A stretch of DNA of 64,000 bases from Monarcha castaneiventris obscurior (Eukaryota; Chordata; Aves; Passeriformes; Monarchidae). Below, one piece after another: positions 37,201-50,340 of this stretch (positions within the stretch are counted from its first letter, which is position 1; every line of letters begins with the position of its first letter). The position numbers and the translations under genes were made by a program. The notes under the pieces were generated by a model that was not told the origin of the DNA, made no database searches, and saw only the letters and a list, made by a program, of their open reading frames with translations. Location: NCBI GenBank assembly GCA_026261815.1, contig JAMPIT010000417.1, positions 8,837,501-8,901,500 of the forward strand, given 5' to 3'.

Positions 37201-40200
37201 ACATATTTTTCTGGGTTTCTAACCTGTGTTCTCTGTTCTGGAAGATTTCCAGGGTGTTTGTGAACTGTTCCAGTCTCTCTCTCGTTTGGCCTGTCACACG
37301 TACATACGGCATCTATCTAAACCACCCCTGTCAGCTCTTTTGCTGGACCAAAGGAAACGGGACTCCAACTCCTTAGCAGTGATACGAGGTATTTAAGTGG
37401 GTACGAAGAAAGGAAGGTTGTATATAAAAGCCCCCTTGTTTAATGAGCAGCATCAGCTGAACTAGAGCTGGATCCAGCATCTGCTTGGGCAGAGCAGGAA
37501 ACTTTGGTGGTTTCTGTCAGCTCACGAGGTGCGACATTGGTGTTCAATCAGCTATACCATTGTGCCACCTCCTAACCTCTGGAGTGTGGGCAGAGGGTAC
37601 TTGTGATTCACACTGGTTAGAAAAGAGGTAATGAGGTCTTCTACCTGCATAGGACAGTGGGATTCAGGCTGGCAGGTTTCTGAAGTGGCTGTGCGTTACT
37701 GGGGCTGCTGCTTATGTTTGCCTTTGTCTAGGAGAGTTTGTGGTGCAGAAGGATTGGATGCTTGCTTCAAAGAACATGGAATAGAAGCACTTGTTGCTTT
37801 TCTTGTATGACTTTATTGGGTTTTATCTGCTCATAATTGCCTCAGCAATAATGCAGGTATTAGCATAGAGATCAGGAAGAAGCTGAAACATTTAAGGGGT
37901 AAAAAGCCCTCATCGTGTCAGCACTTTTTCCCTCTGAGTGTACATAGCTAAATTTCTTTTAATAGAGAGGCTAAAGAATCAACCTTATGTGGCTTTCCTG
38001 TGTGTCACAAATATCAAAATATGCTCCCCAGAGGCCTTTGAGGCCTTGGGATCTGGATCCGGCTCAGGTTTCTTCAAGGGACTGGAGCATTGTGCTCTTT
38101 TAACTGAGGCTTTCTGCACCGCTTTCCCACTGCTATTTCTGTAGGAGATTCTTGCAGGCATTTGGGGTGGTTGTCACCGTTGAGGGTGATGCCCAGGAAG
38201 AAAATTCCACCAAGGCATCACTAAAAAGCCTTGATTTAGCGCTGTGTGGGCTGAGGGCAGGCTCTAGCTGGGATCCTGGTGCTATAATTTGCTGCTTGTG
38301 GTTGCTGTTCTCTTGCCCGGATAGGGGGTGGGAAGGTCGCCCTTCCTCCAGCCTGCTCACTGACCTCAGGCAGAGAGGTGGGGGGAAGGCCAGGCTCTGC
38401 CCTGCTGCAGGGCTGGGCACCTTCTGCCTGATCTCCCCAGATCTGCAGGCGGAGTAGCCAAGCATGACTGAGCAGCTCCTGTGAGAGATCGTGCTTCTGA
38501 GCTAGCTGTGTCTGGCTCTTTGATTTTATTCTGTTCTGTGGCTTTGCTTCCTTTTTGTGGGAAGAAGAAATGAGGGGAAGTGCAAGCAATGGCTTCTTCA
38601 TTACCCTTTGTACTCTGCTGTCCTGGAAAGCAGGTCCATCAGAGGCCTCTTTCCTACCTTTATTTCATGTTAAAAGCCCTGTGCAGCTTTGGAGCGAAGC
38701 TGGACCAGGATGGAGTAGGTTTTGTAGGTGCTTCTCCTTGCCTGTAGGCACCAATTCTTGAAGCTCAGCTTTGGAGCGACCTGGGGTGGTTCCTGGGATT
38801 AAAGACCTCTCTCTCTGACACTGCTTCTGCTCCCATGAGCAGGACCAGCCACACAGCCTGGGGAGATGCAAAAGGTTCATTCAGGGAAGGAAGCCTAGGC
38901 TGTGATGTTGCTGCAGCCGGTGGAACCGTGGGGCACACTGAAGGAAGTGGGGGCTGGCAGCACAGTATGGGCAGATGTCCTGGGGCTGGTGGCGTGTATG
39001 AGGGTGGGAAACAGGTGCTTTTGTTGTATTGGCCTCAGGAATGATTTGAATCGTGGAGGAAACTGAGGCAACAAAGTGTATGCAACACTGCTGCTGATTG
39101 GCAGCAGCAGATGTGAATGTCTCTTGGACAGCCTGCAGGAGAATCCAGCTGGCTTCTGAAGCACCTGCCCATCCTGTTGTTTGTTTTGTCCAAGCGGAAG
39201 TTGAAGTGTGTGGACATGCAGAACACTGTCAATGCTCTAGCTCTAGGAAGAGGTGTGCTACTCTGCAGTGGTGCTGGAGTTAGGTTTGTCCTGGGTGGTC
39301 TGGAAGTGCAGGTGCTGTCTCCTCCATGCAGAGGGTTGAGGAGACAGAATGTGCCAGGGTGAGAACCTGTGCACAGCAGGCTGTGACTGGGGAGGCTTTA
39401 ATACGTGGTGCATCCGCATTGAAGGGGCCGGAACTCATAGCCTGTAGCTGCCCAGCAGGAGAATGTGACAAGAGGACATCATGTGAGGTCACAATTACGT
39501 GCTCATAGCTTTTATGTTTTTAGAGATGACTTCGTCTCTGCAAGTGCAGCAAATGGATGGTGTTCACTGAGGCGCTATTAAACATAATGGGAGTTTTGTA
39601 ACCAGTTAAAATGGGTGTAAGGTCAGGTTTTGGGCTATGCAATATTTAATTTCTTCTCTTTCATCTCATGTATGACCCCAAATGAATTTACTGCAGATAA
39701 TCTAAACCTTGCACTGAATACAGACCTATTAATTTTTAATGGTCTCTTCTACAGTACTCACCACTGTAGTGTGGGTGCTTCACAGGTACGAATGATTTTA
39801 TTTTTTAGTTTCCTGAGAGGTAGAAAAGGTATGCTGTGCCCTATTGTAGAAATGGGGGATTGAAGTACCTGGTAATAAGACCAGTTTTGCCGAAAAACGA
39901 TAGGCACTTACAACCTAACTTGTTTTTATTTGTATTTTTGATTGTACCTGAGGCTCTTTTATTGAGGTGGGGTTTTGGTGATGTTTTAATCCTTGACCTA
40001 TAGCTCTCTACAACTTCCACTGTATATATGATGCCTGCTGCTTCTATAGACTGATCCTTAAGCGTGTCATATTGGGCAATTGTATAGTGGTGCTGTCTTT
40101 ATCTCAAAACCCAGAAGAGTACCTTGAATTAAGGAACTTGGTCAGCATCATAGTGAAATTTTACTTGGAAGATAAGGTTTGAAATCTAACTTTTAAAGTA

Positions 40201-41539
40201 GAATCAATACTGCTTGTCTGAAGCTACAAAACCACATACCTTTTGGTTTCTGCAGCTGTTTATACTGCTCAGAACACAGCGCTTCCAAGGCTTGAATGAA
40301 GCAGGAATTAGGAAAAAATAGCACATAATCCTGATTTGTTGTAACATCCCTGCGCATGAGGAAGCACTGGAAGTTGCATGGATAGTTGCTATTTTTTAAT
40401 CTGCAGCCCTTGACTTTTGCAGTTGCTATTTTAGGAGAGAATGTAGCTACTTTGCATTTCGAGTTAAAAAGCATGTTTTGGTCTGTTAGGAAGCAGAGAG
40501 CTGCTGTGTGGACAGCAAAGGCAGGAACCGGTTCCTGACCTGTTCCCTGTGCTGGCTGCCGTGGGGACTGACAACTCTCCCCCTTCCTGGGAACACAGGT
40601 CTCAGCATGGTCACTTGTGGGGTCAGGGAGGAGGACAGAGAAGCATGTTCTGCTGAGGAGACTTTGTGACACATTAAGGCTGCAAAGCAATCCTGCCACT
40701 TGGCAGACAGGTGTCTTGGGTGAGAAATACGTGGGTGATCATGGGCTGGGTGTCTCCTTTTTGTTTGCTGAGTGATGAGTCCTTCGTGTATCCCATCACT
40801 GCCTGCTTTTTATTGCTTCTGCATGGGTGTTCAGTTCTGTTCTCCTTAGCTGAGTAAAGGGGGGGGCAGAATTGTGTTCAATGGCTGGGGTTCTGTCATC
40901 TTCAGAGAGCTGCAGACAACAAGCCTAGTTTTGGGCTGGATGCCTGATCTGACTGCTAGGATTGTCAGACTACAACACTGGAAGTAGTATAAAGCTGTAG
41001 GGGAGGAATAAACACCCCATCCCACTGCTTTTTGGAAAGAGGAGATAAAGACCAGCCTGACAGTACCTCTGCATATGTTATGGAAATTCTCGTTGCCTTG
41101 AAGTGAGGGGAGAAGATGAAGCTGGTGTCCTCTCATGAATCCAGTGGGGACCTGGCATCTGCTAACGTCACCAGTTGGATCTAGCAGCTTTTCCCCTATA
41201 TGACCTTTACAGCTAAGCACTTCTTGGAAAAGTGTGACTTCCTGGGCTGGTTAGATTTCCCTACGAGTGGTGGTCTGCATGCCAAGTGCCTCATGTGAGA
41301 GCTGAGCTGAGAGGTCGGAGACAGAGGAGGCAAGGCCATCATTTGTGGTGGTGGGATGGACTCAGCAGGAGGTGATAGTGGCATTTGGGAGCAGTGCTGT
41401 CTGTGTGATGGTTAGATGTCAACCATGGGCCTGAGAACACTTCAGAGAAGAGAAGGAGAATGTGAAAGGAAATGGACAAACTGTGGATTTTGATTGTCAG
41501 ATAGAGAGGGTTACGGTGGAACTTAATTCTGTAGTGTTT
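31291..41539. other. Intronic, no gene seen
   Basis: Mostly AT-moderate unique sequence with short simple repeats: a TG run near 36653-36668, a TAAAA repeat at 36265-36284 and a T run near 32291. A CR1 tail lies at 32801. Small open frames are unsupported. Confidence 0.65.
32801..32851 (+). repeat. CR1 LINE 3' tail (truncated copy)
   Basis: GTGATCTTTAAGGTCCTTTC, then TAACCCAAACCATTCTGTGA, is the hallmark 3' end of avian CR1 retrotransposons, normally ending in ATTCTATGA-type repeats. Only about 50 bp remains, typical of strong 5' truncation. Confidence 0.85.
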
Positions 41540-41547
41540 CCATCTGT

Positions 41548-42125
41548 TGTGGTTTAATCCCAGCTGGCAACTAAGCCCCACACAGCTGCTCACTCCTTCC
41601 TGCTGGGATGGGGGAGAGAATTGGAAGACTAAAAGTAAAAAAAACTTTCGGGTTGGGATAAAGGCAGTTTAACAGGTAAAGCAGAAGCCACACATGCAAG
41701 CAAAGCCAGACAAGGAGTTCAGTCACCACTTCCCATGGGCAGGCAGGAGTTTAGCCATCCTCAGGGAAAGTGGGGCTCCATGATGTGTAATGGTGATTTG
41801 GGAAGACAAACTTCACTCTGAATGTCCCTCCTTTCTCTTTCTTCCCTCAGCTCTGTATGCTGACCATGATGCCATGTGGTATGGGTATCCCTTGGGTCAG
41901 TTGGGGTCAGCTGTCCTGGTTGTGTCCCCTCCCAACTTCTTGTGCATGCTCAGCTTCCTCACTGGTGGGGTGAAGCAGAAAAGGCCTTGACTCTCCGTAA
42001 GCACTGCTCAGCAGTAACTAAAACATCCCTGAATTATCAACACTGTTCCCAGCACAAATCCAAAACACAGCCCCATAACAGCTCCTGTGGAGAAAATTAA
42101 CTCTATGAAAGCCAAAACCAGCATG
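41548..42125 (+). mobile_element. Solo LTR of an avian endogenous retrovirus
   Basis: It begins TGTGGTTTAATCCCAGCTGG, a start I recognise from an abundant avian LTR family. Internal words (CACCACTTCCCATGGGCAGG, TCAGTTGGGGTCAGCTGTCC, AACTAAAACATCCCTGAATT) and the end GCCAAAACCAGCA agree. An 8 bp direct repeat CCATCTGT flanks it (41540-41547 and 42126-42133). The exact 3' edge is uncertain because the terminal CA appears mutated. No internal viral genes are present, so only the LTR remains after recombination. Confidence 0.8.
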
Positions 42126-42661
42126 CCATCTGTCCATTCCTTCTCTCAGTGCCCACTTGTGACCTGTCAGTGCTGTTGTGATGGACGTGGATGTGGTGAA
42201 TGAGGCTAAGACTAGTATTTGAGTATATATTGTCTGACCACCTGATACCTGTGTGTGTGTATATATATGTCTGTGTGTAGCTTTGCCAGGAAATTGAAAT
42301 TATGCTCATAATTAGGTCTGGGTTTTGTGTTTGCTCTGTCTCCTAATTACATCCTTCCAGAAAAGACTTGCTGCATTTTACCATTTTGCCTGAGCTCTTC
42401 TGGCTTTCAACAGGAATATCATATGGTCAGTGCCAAATGCTACCGTTTCAGAAAAATAAGTTTTGATAAATCACAAATTAGCACCACTAGAGAATTCTTC
42501 ATGCTTCATGTTCTGTCTCGAAACCTCTCTGGCTATAGGTCTGATAACATATCTAAGTGTTATCTCTTTCTTTCAGCCAGACCAATGTGTAAGTTCTCCT
42601 GAGGATGGTTGTTTCCCGTGGGGAAGGTGTTGACTTGAATAGATGGAGATGCTATGAGACT

Positions 42662-42663
<2 letters not shown>

Positions 42664-42699
<36 letters not shown>
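42664..42699. repeat. (GT)18 microsatellite
   Basis: 36 bases of uninterrupted GT in RBFOX2 intron 1. Likely polymorphic. Confidence 0.98.
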
Positions 42700-42703
<4 letters not shown>

Positions 42704-45334
42704 CTCCTGTTACTCATTGCTTAAATCGTTGAGTAAGAATTCCTCCTTTGCTGGTCAATGGGTTGATGTTTTCACCTTGGGCAGTATCAGGCATTTGTGA
42801 CTGCTTTGCATGCCAGGAGGAGTGTGAGTTGGATTTGCTTCAACCAGGACCCCTTTAAGGACTAGGAATTCTTTGATGAGTGATTACATTTAAATCTGGA
42901 CTCTTAGTTGATGGATGTAGATTTAGCATGCCCATGTTTCTTGGGAAGGTTTCCTTAAATAGGCATGACCTTTCTAGTGAAAACAGGAAGATAGTTTTTG
43001 CTTTTTTTTTTTCCCCCAGCATGGTATTTGTTTCATTTTTGGACCTCATGGTTACTGCAGATATTTACCACAGGAGTAGCTCATAGGTTTGGTAGCTTCA
43101 TGGGGCAGAGTTTGGCAGCTCCATTGGAGTTTTGGTAGGGATGTTGGCTTGCTTTGCAGTGTGGCATTTGATACAGCATTTGTTCTATCCTTTCTGTGCC
43201 AGCCACTATTTTTCACCTTTGGTGACCTGGTTCTCCTTTCTTATCCTTTCTAGCATCCAAAACTCTGAGGCACCTCTATGTGCAGAGAAAGACTAGCCAG
43301 TCTGCATGTTTTAATATGTAGATTATGGATAGCGATTCAGTAGATCTGGATCATCCTATGTTCTTGCTTCTGTTGGGTTTTAGTAGTAGATGTGTGGAAT
43401 CTGGAGGCGAATTGGAGAGAATGGTCCTCAGACTGAGGAACCCTCTGGCAGCCACTTGAATGTGATGACAGCCTGTCTGAAGTAGTGCCTGTCCCTGACC
43501 ATCCTTGGGAAGTGTAGCAGGGGATGGGTGTGCTTGATTCTCCTGTGCACTGAAATCTTCCAAGATGCCTGGTGTCAGCTAGTCACTGTTGCTGACAAGG
43601 TGTTAGCAAGCTCTTTTATGAGGTTTGTGTTTAAATAAACATAAAATCTCTGTGCTTGGGCTCTCATATCTATTGTAAGGTATTTTGTGAACTTGCTTCT
43701 CTTGGATTTGGTGCTTGATAAAGAGATGATGCATATAGTCTGGAAAAGGTTCAGTACAGTGGACAAACTGACCAGCCCTGCTGGCTCAGTAGTATCAAGG
43801 GTTTTGTTCGGCTTCTATAATTTACCTGATCCTCAGGGTTAGCCTGAAATACAAATTTTATGTACATTCTCCTGGGCAGTTTCTCATACCGTGTCACCAA
43901 TTTCTTGATGCCTGAAATGTTGCGAGTCTACAGTTAAAGATTCTGAGGTCTGTAGATCTGTCTGGTTGGTTCTGGGATTGGCAGTTTTTACTTTTGTTTT
44001 TAGGATAGGACTTTAAAGACAATCCCTAAATCTCTGGACCCCTTGGGCAGGAGTAAACATGTGGTATTGTTCCTCTTCCATGGGTGAATTCCTACCATTG
44101 TAAGGCTTTCTCTGCCTCTAACTTCCTGGGCAGGATTTTTGATGATGAATACAGTTACATTAAGTAGTGGAGAGCTTAATAGGTCACTTCCCAACTTTAC
44201 TTCCCAGGTAACTATTTTTGTGTCTTGTATGGGTTTTCCTGGGTTGCGGAGTCTGTTGGATGGTTAGCTTTGCTCTCTGAACGCTCTCTGAATGATGTGC
44301 TGATATGCAGATGGTTATTGCATAGTGTTCCTCGTGGAAGCAACTATCTTCATGAAGTTGCTTGGAAAAATTACTGTTGCATTTGTACAGGCTGCATTGG
44401 AACAGGTGTACTGTGAAAGTAAGGTTGCAGTGGGAAGGGAGGATGGGATGTGGTTATCACTCATCTCCCAAAAGCTGCTCTGTCCCAGCGGAGCCAGGGC
44501 AGGTGGGTCCTGCCCTCCCTGGTGACTCAAGGGGTGCTGTCACGTCTGTTAAATTAGCCCTGGATTGGAGTTGCTGGAAGTGTGTCTAGTAAAATGCTAA
44601 TTCAGCATGTTGTGTGTGAAGCTAATTGGCAGGGTAGAAGAAGCAGTGTTGCCTGTAGGAAACTTTCTTCTTACCTGGAAGGGCTTAAAAAGTAAAAATG
44701 TAAAATGTCCAGTAGGAAAATTTCTTCTTCCTTGCATTTTTAGCAGTGATAACCAAAAACAAATTTTTCAGTTCTGTGTTCAGAGCCCTCTGATAGTATT
44801 GTCATGGCTTGTGCTTCTGTTTACAGATTTCCCATGTAGCTGAATTAAATTAACAAGACCAGTCGATTCATTGCTGCTGTATTTAAACCCCTGGGCAGCA
44901 ATGAATCTGGAAAGGCTGGAGCATCATTTTCATGTGCTGCTTGGAAAGGGAGGATGTACAGCGAAATGAAGTAGTGTTACTGCTTGGGGGAGGGGTTCAC
45001 AGTCACGGCTCAGGTGGCAGATGAAGAGAACAGTGTAGGTTCCCAGAAGTCTTTTTTGTCCACTGTTTTCCAGTGTGGCTCAGTCATTAGGTAGCATGAG
45101 GTTTTTTCTGTCATGTATGAGCTAGCCAAAGACTAGTGTATCCACAGAGTTTGTTCAAGGCAGATAGCATTACAGGAATCAAAACAGATCTTTTGGTTCC
45201 TGTTCATTGATTTAATCCTTTGTTTTTAGCAGTTAAATATCCCCGTATTCTTTAGCCTAGCCTCAGTTATCCTGGATTTGAGCCCTTTAAAAATCCTAAT
45301 TGCACAGTATTCATGTTAGGAAGAAAGGTGGTGT

Positions 45335-45410
45335 GAGGTAATGCACAGAGAAATGAAACAAGTCCCCCAGGTCACCTGCAGAGAAGCAGAAATCTCAGAG
45401 CACTGGGTTC
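45335..45410 (-). repeat. Possible MIR-like remnant, reverse orientation
   Basis: GCACAGAGAAATGAAACAAG, CCCAGGTCACCTGCAGAGAA and CACTGGGTTCAG follow the order of a reversed MIR (GCACAGAGAGGTTAAGTGAC, CCAAGGTCACACAGC, CTGGGATTC). Low certainty. Confidence 0.35.
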
Positions 45411-48400
45411 AGTGGGCCATCTTTCCTCCCCTGCTTTGAACTAGGTGGCCTCCTTTATTGCTACCCCCTCTGTCTAAAGGGTGGTCCTTGGAGGCTGTTT
45501 GGAACGCGTGGTGAGCTGCACACTGCTCTTGCCTTACTCTGCATCAGCTTGCTGTGTTAGCAGAAGGTAGTTTGCAGCATTTTACAGCATTTTTCCCTAG
45601 CACCAAAATTCAAAATTAAAATGAATTACATTTATTGATCTTCATTCTGTTGTTAGATGTTTCCTATTTTCTTTAGGCTTGTGCAAAATACATGATACGG
45701 TGGAAAAGGTGCTACAGATTTATCTTTTTTTTTTTTAATGCCCTCTCCCATGAGTCTGCATAGCTTATGAGACTGGGATGATACGATATGTTTAGCTTTG
45801 CAGCCAGTTTGGAATTCTGGGCTTCACTGTGCCATATTTGCTTCTCTTGTGTGTTTCCTCCCAAGTTTTTTATGTGGAGTTTACAGATATTGGTGCAGTT
45901 TGCATAGCAGAAATTGTCCCTTTGTAGCAGCTGGTGAGTGGATGATGGACAGGTGATTAAGCTGAACCTTCAAAAGGCTTTTGAAAAAAAACCCCGGTAG
46001 TATTACATTTATGATTTGCAAATGTTGTATCAGTACTACTGGGTTAGGCAGCTTTAGACCACCTGGTGTAGGTTGGTGTGAATGGTAACACCCTTTTGCT
46101 CTGGGCCACCAATCCTTGTGTCTGTGGGGTGTTTACAGTGGGCACAGCCTCTGTAGTGACTCCCTGTGTTGGGGTGCATGGTGTGAAATCACACCTCGAG
46201 GCTGAGCTGGGGGTAAATAGGTTCTGAAGGAAGTGATCCTTTCTCTCTGTGCTCCGTTTGGCTCAGAGTATCTTTTTCATGATCTCATAGAAAGTAAGTA
46301 ATCCCAAAGAGAAGAATTGATCTGTAAATCCAGCTGACTCCACTATGGTGGATATGTTGCCTCTGCTGTCCTTTCGAGAGGCAAGGTGGTAGTGTCAAGT
46401 GCTGGCTGTGCCCATCTCAGCAGTGCTGACAGCAGCAGTGTGTGGGGTGATGTCACGACATACCCACAGTGCAGCTGCATGTCACTTCTGTCACCTGGTG
46501 GTATCTGTAGCTCCACGAGGAGAGTCCTTTGCATGTTTAGTACCACCATGCCACTGTCAACCTCTCTCACATCCATACTGCTTTAGAAGTGAGTGGACAT
46601 CCGCTCCTCCTGCAGAGGAGGGGGGTAAATGTTTGCTCATCCACGGTTTCTCTGATCCAAGTGTGTTTTCAGCTCTGCCTTTGTATTTGATGGCAGGTCC
46701 TCCTTCCCCTTGGCGCGTGTCTGCAACGTGCTCATGTGCTGGCACGCGTGTGCTGCCCTTGAAAACAGACCAAACTTATTAAAATCATTGCTGGTTGCCA
46801 TGGCAGCTGTTGTCGCTGTGGGCTAATAGGAAAGGCAATTACTGCTGCATGCTGGGGAGTGTACGGGGAGGCTGTGGGCAGGGGGGTACAGGCGACTGCA
46901 TGCTGATGAGTTGTGTGACTGATAGCTTGGATGTCACAGTGAGCAAGCAGCAGAGGAGAGAAAGGCAGGAGATACCCTGTAATGAGGTTTGGCCAGATAT
47001 GTTGTATTTCCACCTCCTGGGCAGGCTCGTTGAGAGATTCCCACCCTTCCTTTGATTGTCAGGGGGAATCTCGGGCTTGAGTTTCACGTTTTTGGCTGGG
47101 CGCAGCACAGTGCTGCTCGGTGACTCTCAGCTGGCCCAGGAAGTGAAACGGAGCTGGAAAACTTTATGCATGTTGAAGATACTCATCTGGTCCTTTTCCT
47201 GCTGTTTCCTCCCTGTGAATATTCCTCTTCAGCTCTTACTTTGCTGTTTCCTGTAGGTTGAATGTCACGATATAAAATAGCTCCTATTTTCCTGGAGTGA
47301 GTAGGATCACTTGAGAAAACTGCTTCTCATAATGAATTTAAAGCTAAAGGGGAATTGCATCCTTCATCTCTGTTCTCTGAATTTGGGCAGCATGTGTCCA
47401 AGCAATGCCAGCACTGTTCGTGCCAAGTGCAAACACAAAAAGAACAGGGATTGTTTTATAGTGTGGAGCTTGTAGGAAATCAGTAAATTCCTTGAAAGAT
47501 TTGAGTTGGGGAAGTAGGTGAGAGCTGTAAATCTCAGGGATATCAGAAACTGCTTTGGCAGTGTTTGACAGAGCACTGCACTCCCAAACTGAAACCCTCT
47601 GTCCCCTCCAATTTGTGCTGCTTTCCCTTTCCCTTGTGCTAAGAAATGGCCTGAGACCTTGCTGCACAGGAGCTCTTCCAGGAGGCTCTCTTTGTCCATT
47701 AAGAGGCACATCACATAAGTTTCTTCTGGCTTATAGAATCTATGATGGTGTCAATGAAGCTAAAACGATGGCTGTCACCCCCTCCAATAAGGAGACAAGT
47801 CCCTGGAGGCATGGAGGAGGTTTCTGGTCCAGACAAATTGAGGAGAATAAAACAATCCTCTTGGAGCAGGCAAGGTTGGGACCTTGTCTCAATGTGTCTA
47901 TTTCGGCTGGTCTCCCAGCAGCTGTTTCCAGCGGCCCTGTGGATCATGCCCTGTTGGGATGGCTGTGGTGACTCACCCGGCTGGGATCGTTTCCGCAGCC
48001 TGTGAGAGCCTGGCTTCCCAGGGAGCCGTGGCACCAGGAAGGGGAAGGTTTCTGGTGTGTTTGATCCCTCCGTGAAGATTATGCTGTGTCTGTTTAATTA
48101 GAGGCTGCTGCTTTCTTTACTGGTGTACTAAATATACATGGAGGAACCGGTCTAATATACTTGAAGTTGCAAATGTCAGGAGTCAATAGCTTTATTTTCT
48201 TCTCACCAAATCCGATTTGGTTTTAAGTACTGCCACTAAATCTAATGATGCAGTAATTCCTGTTTGTTAAAAGGAATGAGGGATTTAGATTGAGACAGAC
48301 TTCATGCTCTTCTCCCATCTCTCTCTCATCCCACCTCTGTTTTACAAAGGAAGAGCTACTGGTTTGCAGGTGTTTGCACAGTAAGATCTGAAGGTCAAAA

Positions 48401-49739
48401 GGTTTGATCTAAATGCACTGTGAACTCAGTTTGTATTCAGCTAATATACCGTTGTTAAGGTTTTCTCTCTGCACAGTTTTTGGTGCAGATTTGTACATTC
48501 CAAGCATTACCTTTGTGACAGTCAGCAGAGTGCCAAAATTTTTTTAAAAATACAGAAAATGCAGTGAAGATAAAGAAGCTGCTTCTGGAGCCCAGGCTTC
48601 ATGTTCTGTCTGGGATTCTTTGTTTGCTGAACTGCAGGCTAAGTCCTGGCAGGCCCCAGGGAGATCTGTAATGGGACAGACATCTGTGCTTAAGATGCCT
48701 TGCCCTGTTCGTCTGCTGTGCAGGAAAAGGAGTAAGTATCAAATGACATATTTTTTACCCCCTCTGGGCTCCTACTGAGCACAGTGGACCCAATCTACCT
48801 CCATCTGCTTAGCCTTGTACAGTGCCATTGCCGACGCTGTTTGCTTGAGCATGTGTATGAGCTGTAGCATGATGCCTGGGAAGTACAGCTCGCTGGGAAG
48901 TGCAGCTGATATTGCCGTCCTCTGTGTGAAATGTACCATCCCGAATTGGCTGGAAAGTCCTTGAGAGCAGAAACGATGGGGACAACTCCTCATGGTGAAG
49001 TCTAGTGCAGGTTTCAGCAGCTGGTGAGGCTCCACATCTTGCCGTCGGCTGCAGTAACTGCTGTTTGTTCATGCCCTGGCCGATCTGGAATGCTTTTGTC
49101 CTGGCCAGTAGGTTAACGTGGGCTACCTTGTCTTGGGGCAAAACTGGCTGCTGGGCTGGATGAGGAGGGAGCATGCTCATTATGTGCTGGAGGCATTTTT
49201 GCCGTGTTGCAGCATGTACTGGGAGATGTATGATTGAAAAATGAGAGCACCTAGAACTTTGGCCTGATCTGCCAGGTCTGTTCTGGCCTCAGGACTCGAG
49301 GTCTGGCAGAACAGTTTCAGCATTAGATGTCTCTTTTTGGAATGGAGAGGAAAGAAATCCGGAGATACTTTTTGCCCTTCTTGAGGTTTTTACACTCTGA
49401 ATGGTGGCAAGAAGAAATTGTGTTTCTGGAGTGCTTTGAGTTGTCATAATTTTCTGTTCTCAGTCTGCATAGAGTAGATGAAAGCTCTCCTGAGTGTTTC
49501 TGTGTGCTCCAGGTCATCATTAGACATGGCCTGACATGGACTGACCGGCACAGGGGATTTTTTTTCCAAAAGCTGTTTCCTCTGCTGCATGATGCAGTGT
49601 TGAGTCAGTAACCCTATTGCTTTGAAGGTTAACATTTTTCATATCCCCAACACTTGTCTATTGTCTTGCCTTGTCCCTCTTTTCCCTCCCCGGCAGCTTT
49701 TCCTATTTTTGACAGACTATTCTAACACAAACATTTCCA

Positions 49740-50340
49740 GGGACAGAGCAGCGGCCGCAAGAGAGAACAGCCTTCAACCTCTTCTGCTTTAAGCTTGGGG
49801 AGCCGGGCTGATGGAGGGGGAGAGCACATGACGCTGCCGGTGGCTTTTCCTTCCCGGCGGGACACAGGGAGCTGTGTGTGCGAGGGGAACAAGCCGTGCT
49901 GTGTGTGTAGCGTGCCGGCGCTCCGCTGCCGCTGGTGGCGAGGGCAGGCCGGGCTGCTGCCAGCGTGGCACGGCCCGAGAGCCGCCGGCCCTGCCGGGCT
50001 CCGCGGGGCTCGTCCCGCCGGGTGCCTCTGGCGCACCGCCTCCCGTCCTGACCCCGGGCCCGGGCGCCTGAAGGCGAGGCGAGCAGGCTTCATCTTTCCA
50101 CGGCATGGTGTGAGCGAGCGCGGCGCCTGAATTATTCACTGCTCCTCGGCCTGCTGTTCCTATTGAATTCCCGTGTCGAGGCACCCTGCCAGCACCCGCT
50201 GATGCATTCATTGCTGCGCCTGCCCCAGGGGCACCCTGTGTGTTGGGGGCTGGAGGGGGCGGGGGGCGGCTGCGGAGATGTGTCGGTGAGCCTGGCTTGC
50301 CCTGAAGCCCTTCCTTCCCTCTGCAGTGTAGGTGGGCGCC
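49740..50340. promoter_or_regulatory. RBFOX2: Second CpG island, candidate internal RBFOX2 promoter
   Basis: A sharply bounded CpG-rich block 19 kb into intron 1, with dense CpG at 49910-50130 (for example GTGCCGGCGCTCCGC and GAGAGCCGCCGGCC). GT-donor-like sites occur (ATG|GTGTGA near 50106 and TCG|GTGAGC at 50286). RBFOX2 is known to use several alternative first exons. No conserved protein is recognisable, so any exon here may be non-coding. Confidence 0.5.

Larger units (their letters stand above)
42126..49739. other. Intronic, no gene seen
   Basis: Contains an (AT/TG) patch near 42250, a (GT)18 microsatellite at 42664 and a possible MIR remnant at 45335. No open frame has supporting features. 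Confidence 0.65.

Noticed and set aside
41790..41990. 66-codon open frame within the 41.5 kb repeat
   Set aside because: It lies inside the solo LTR and has no retroviral gene features.
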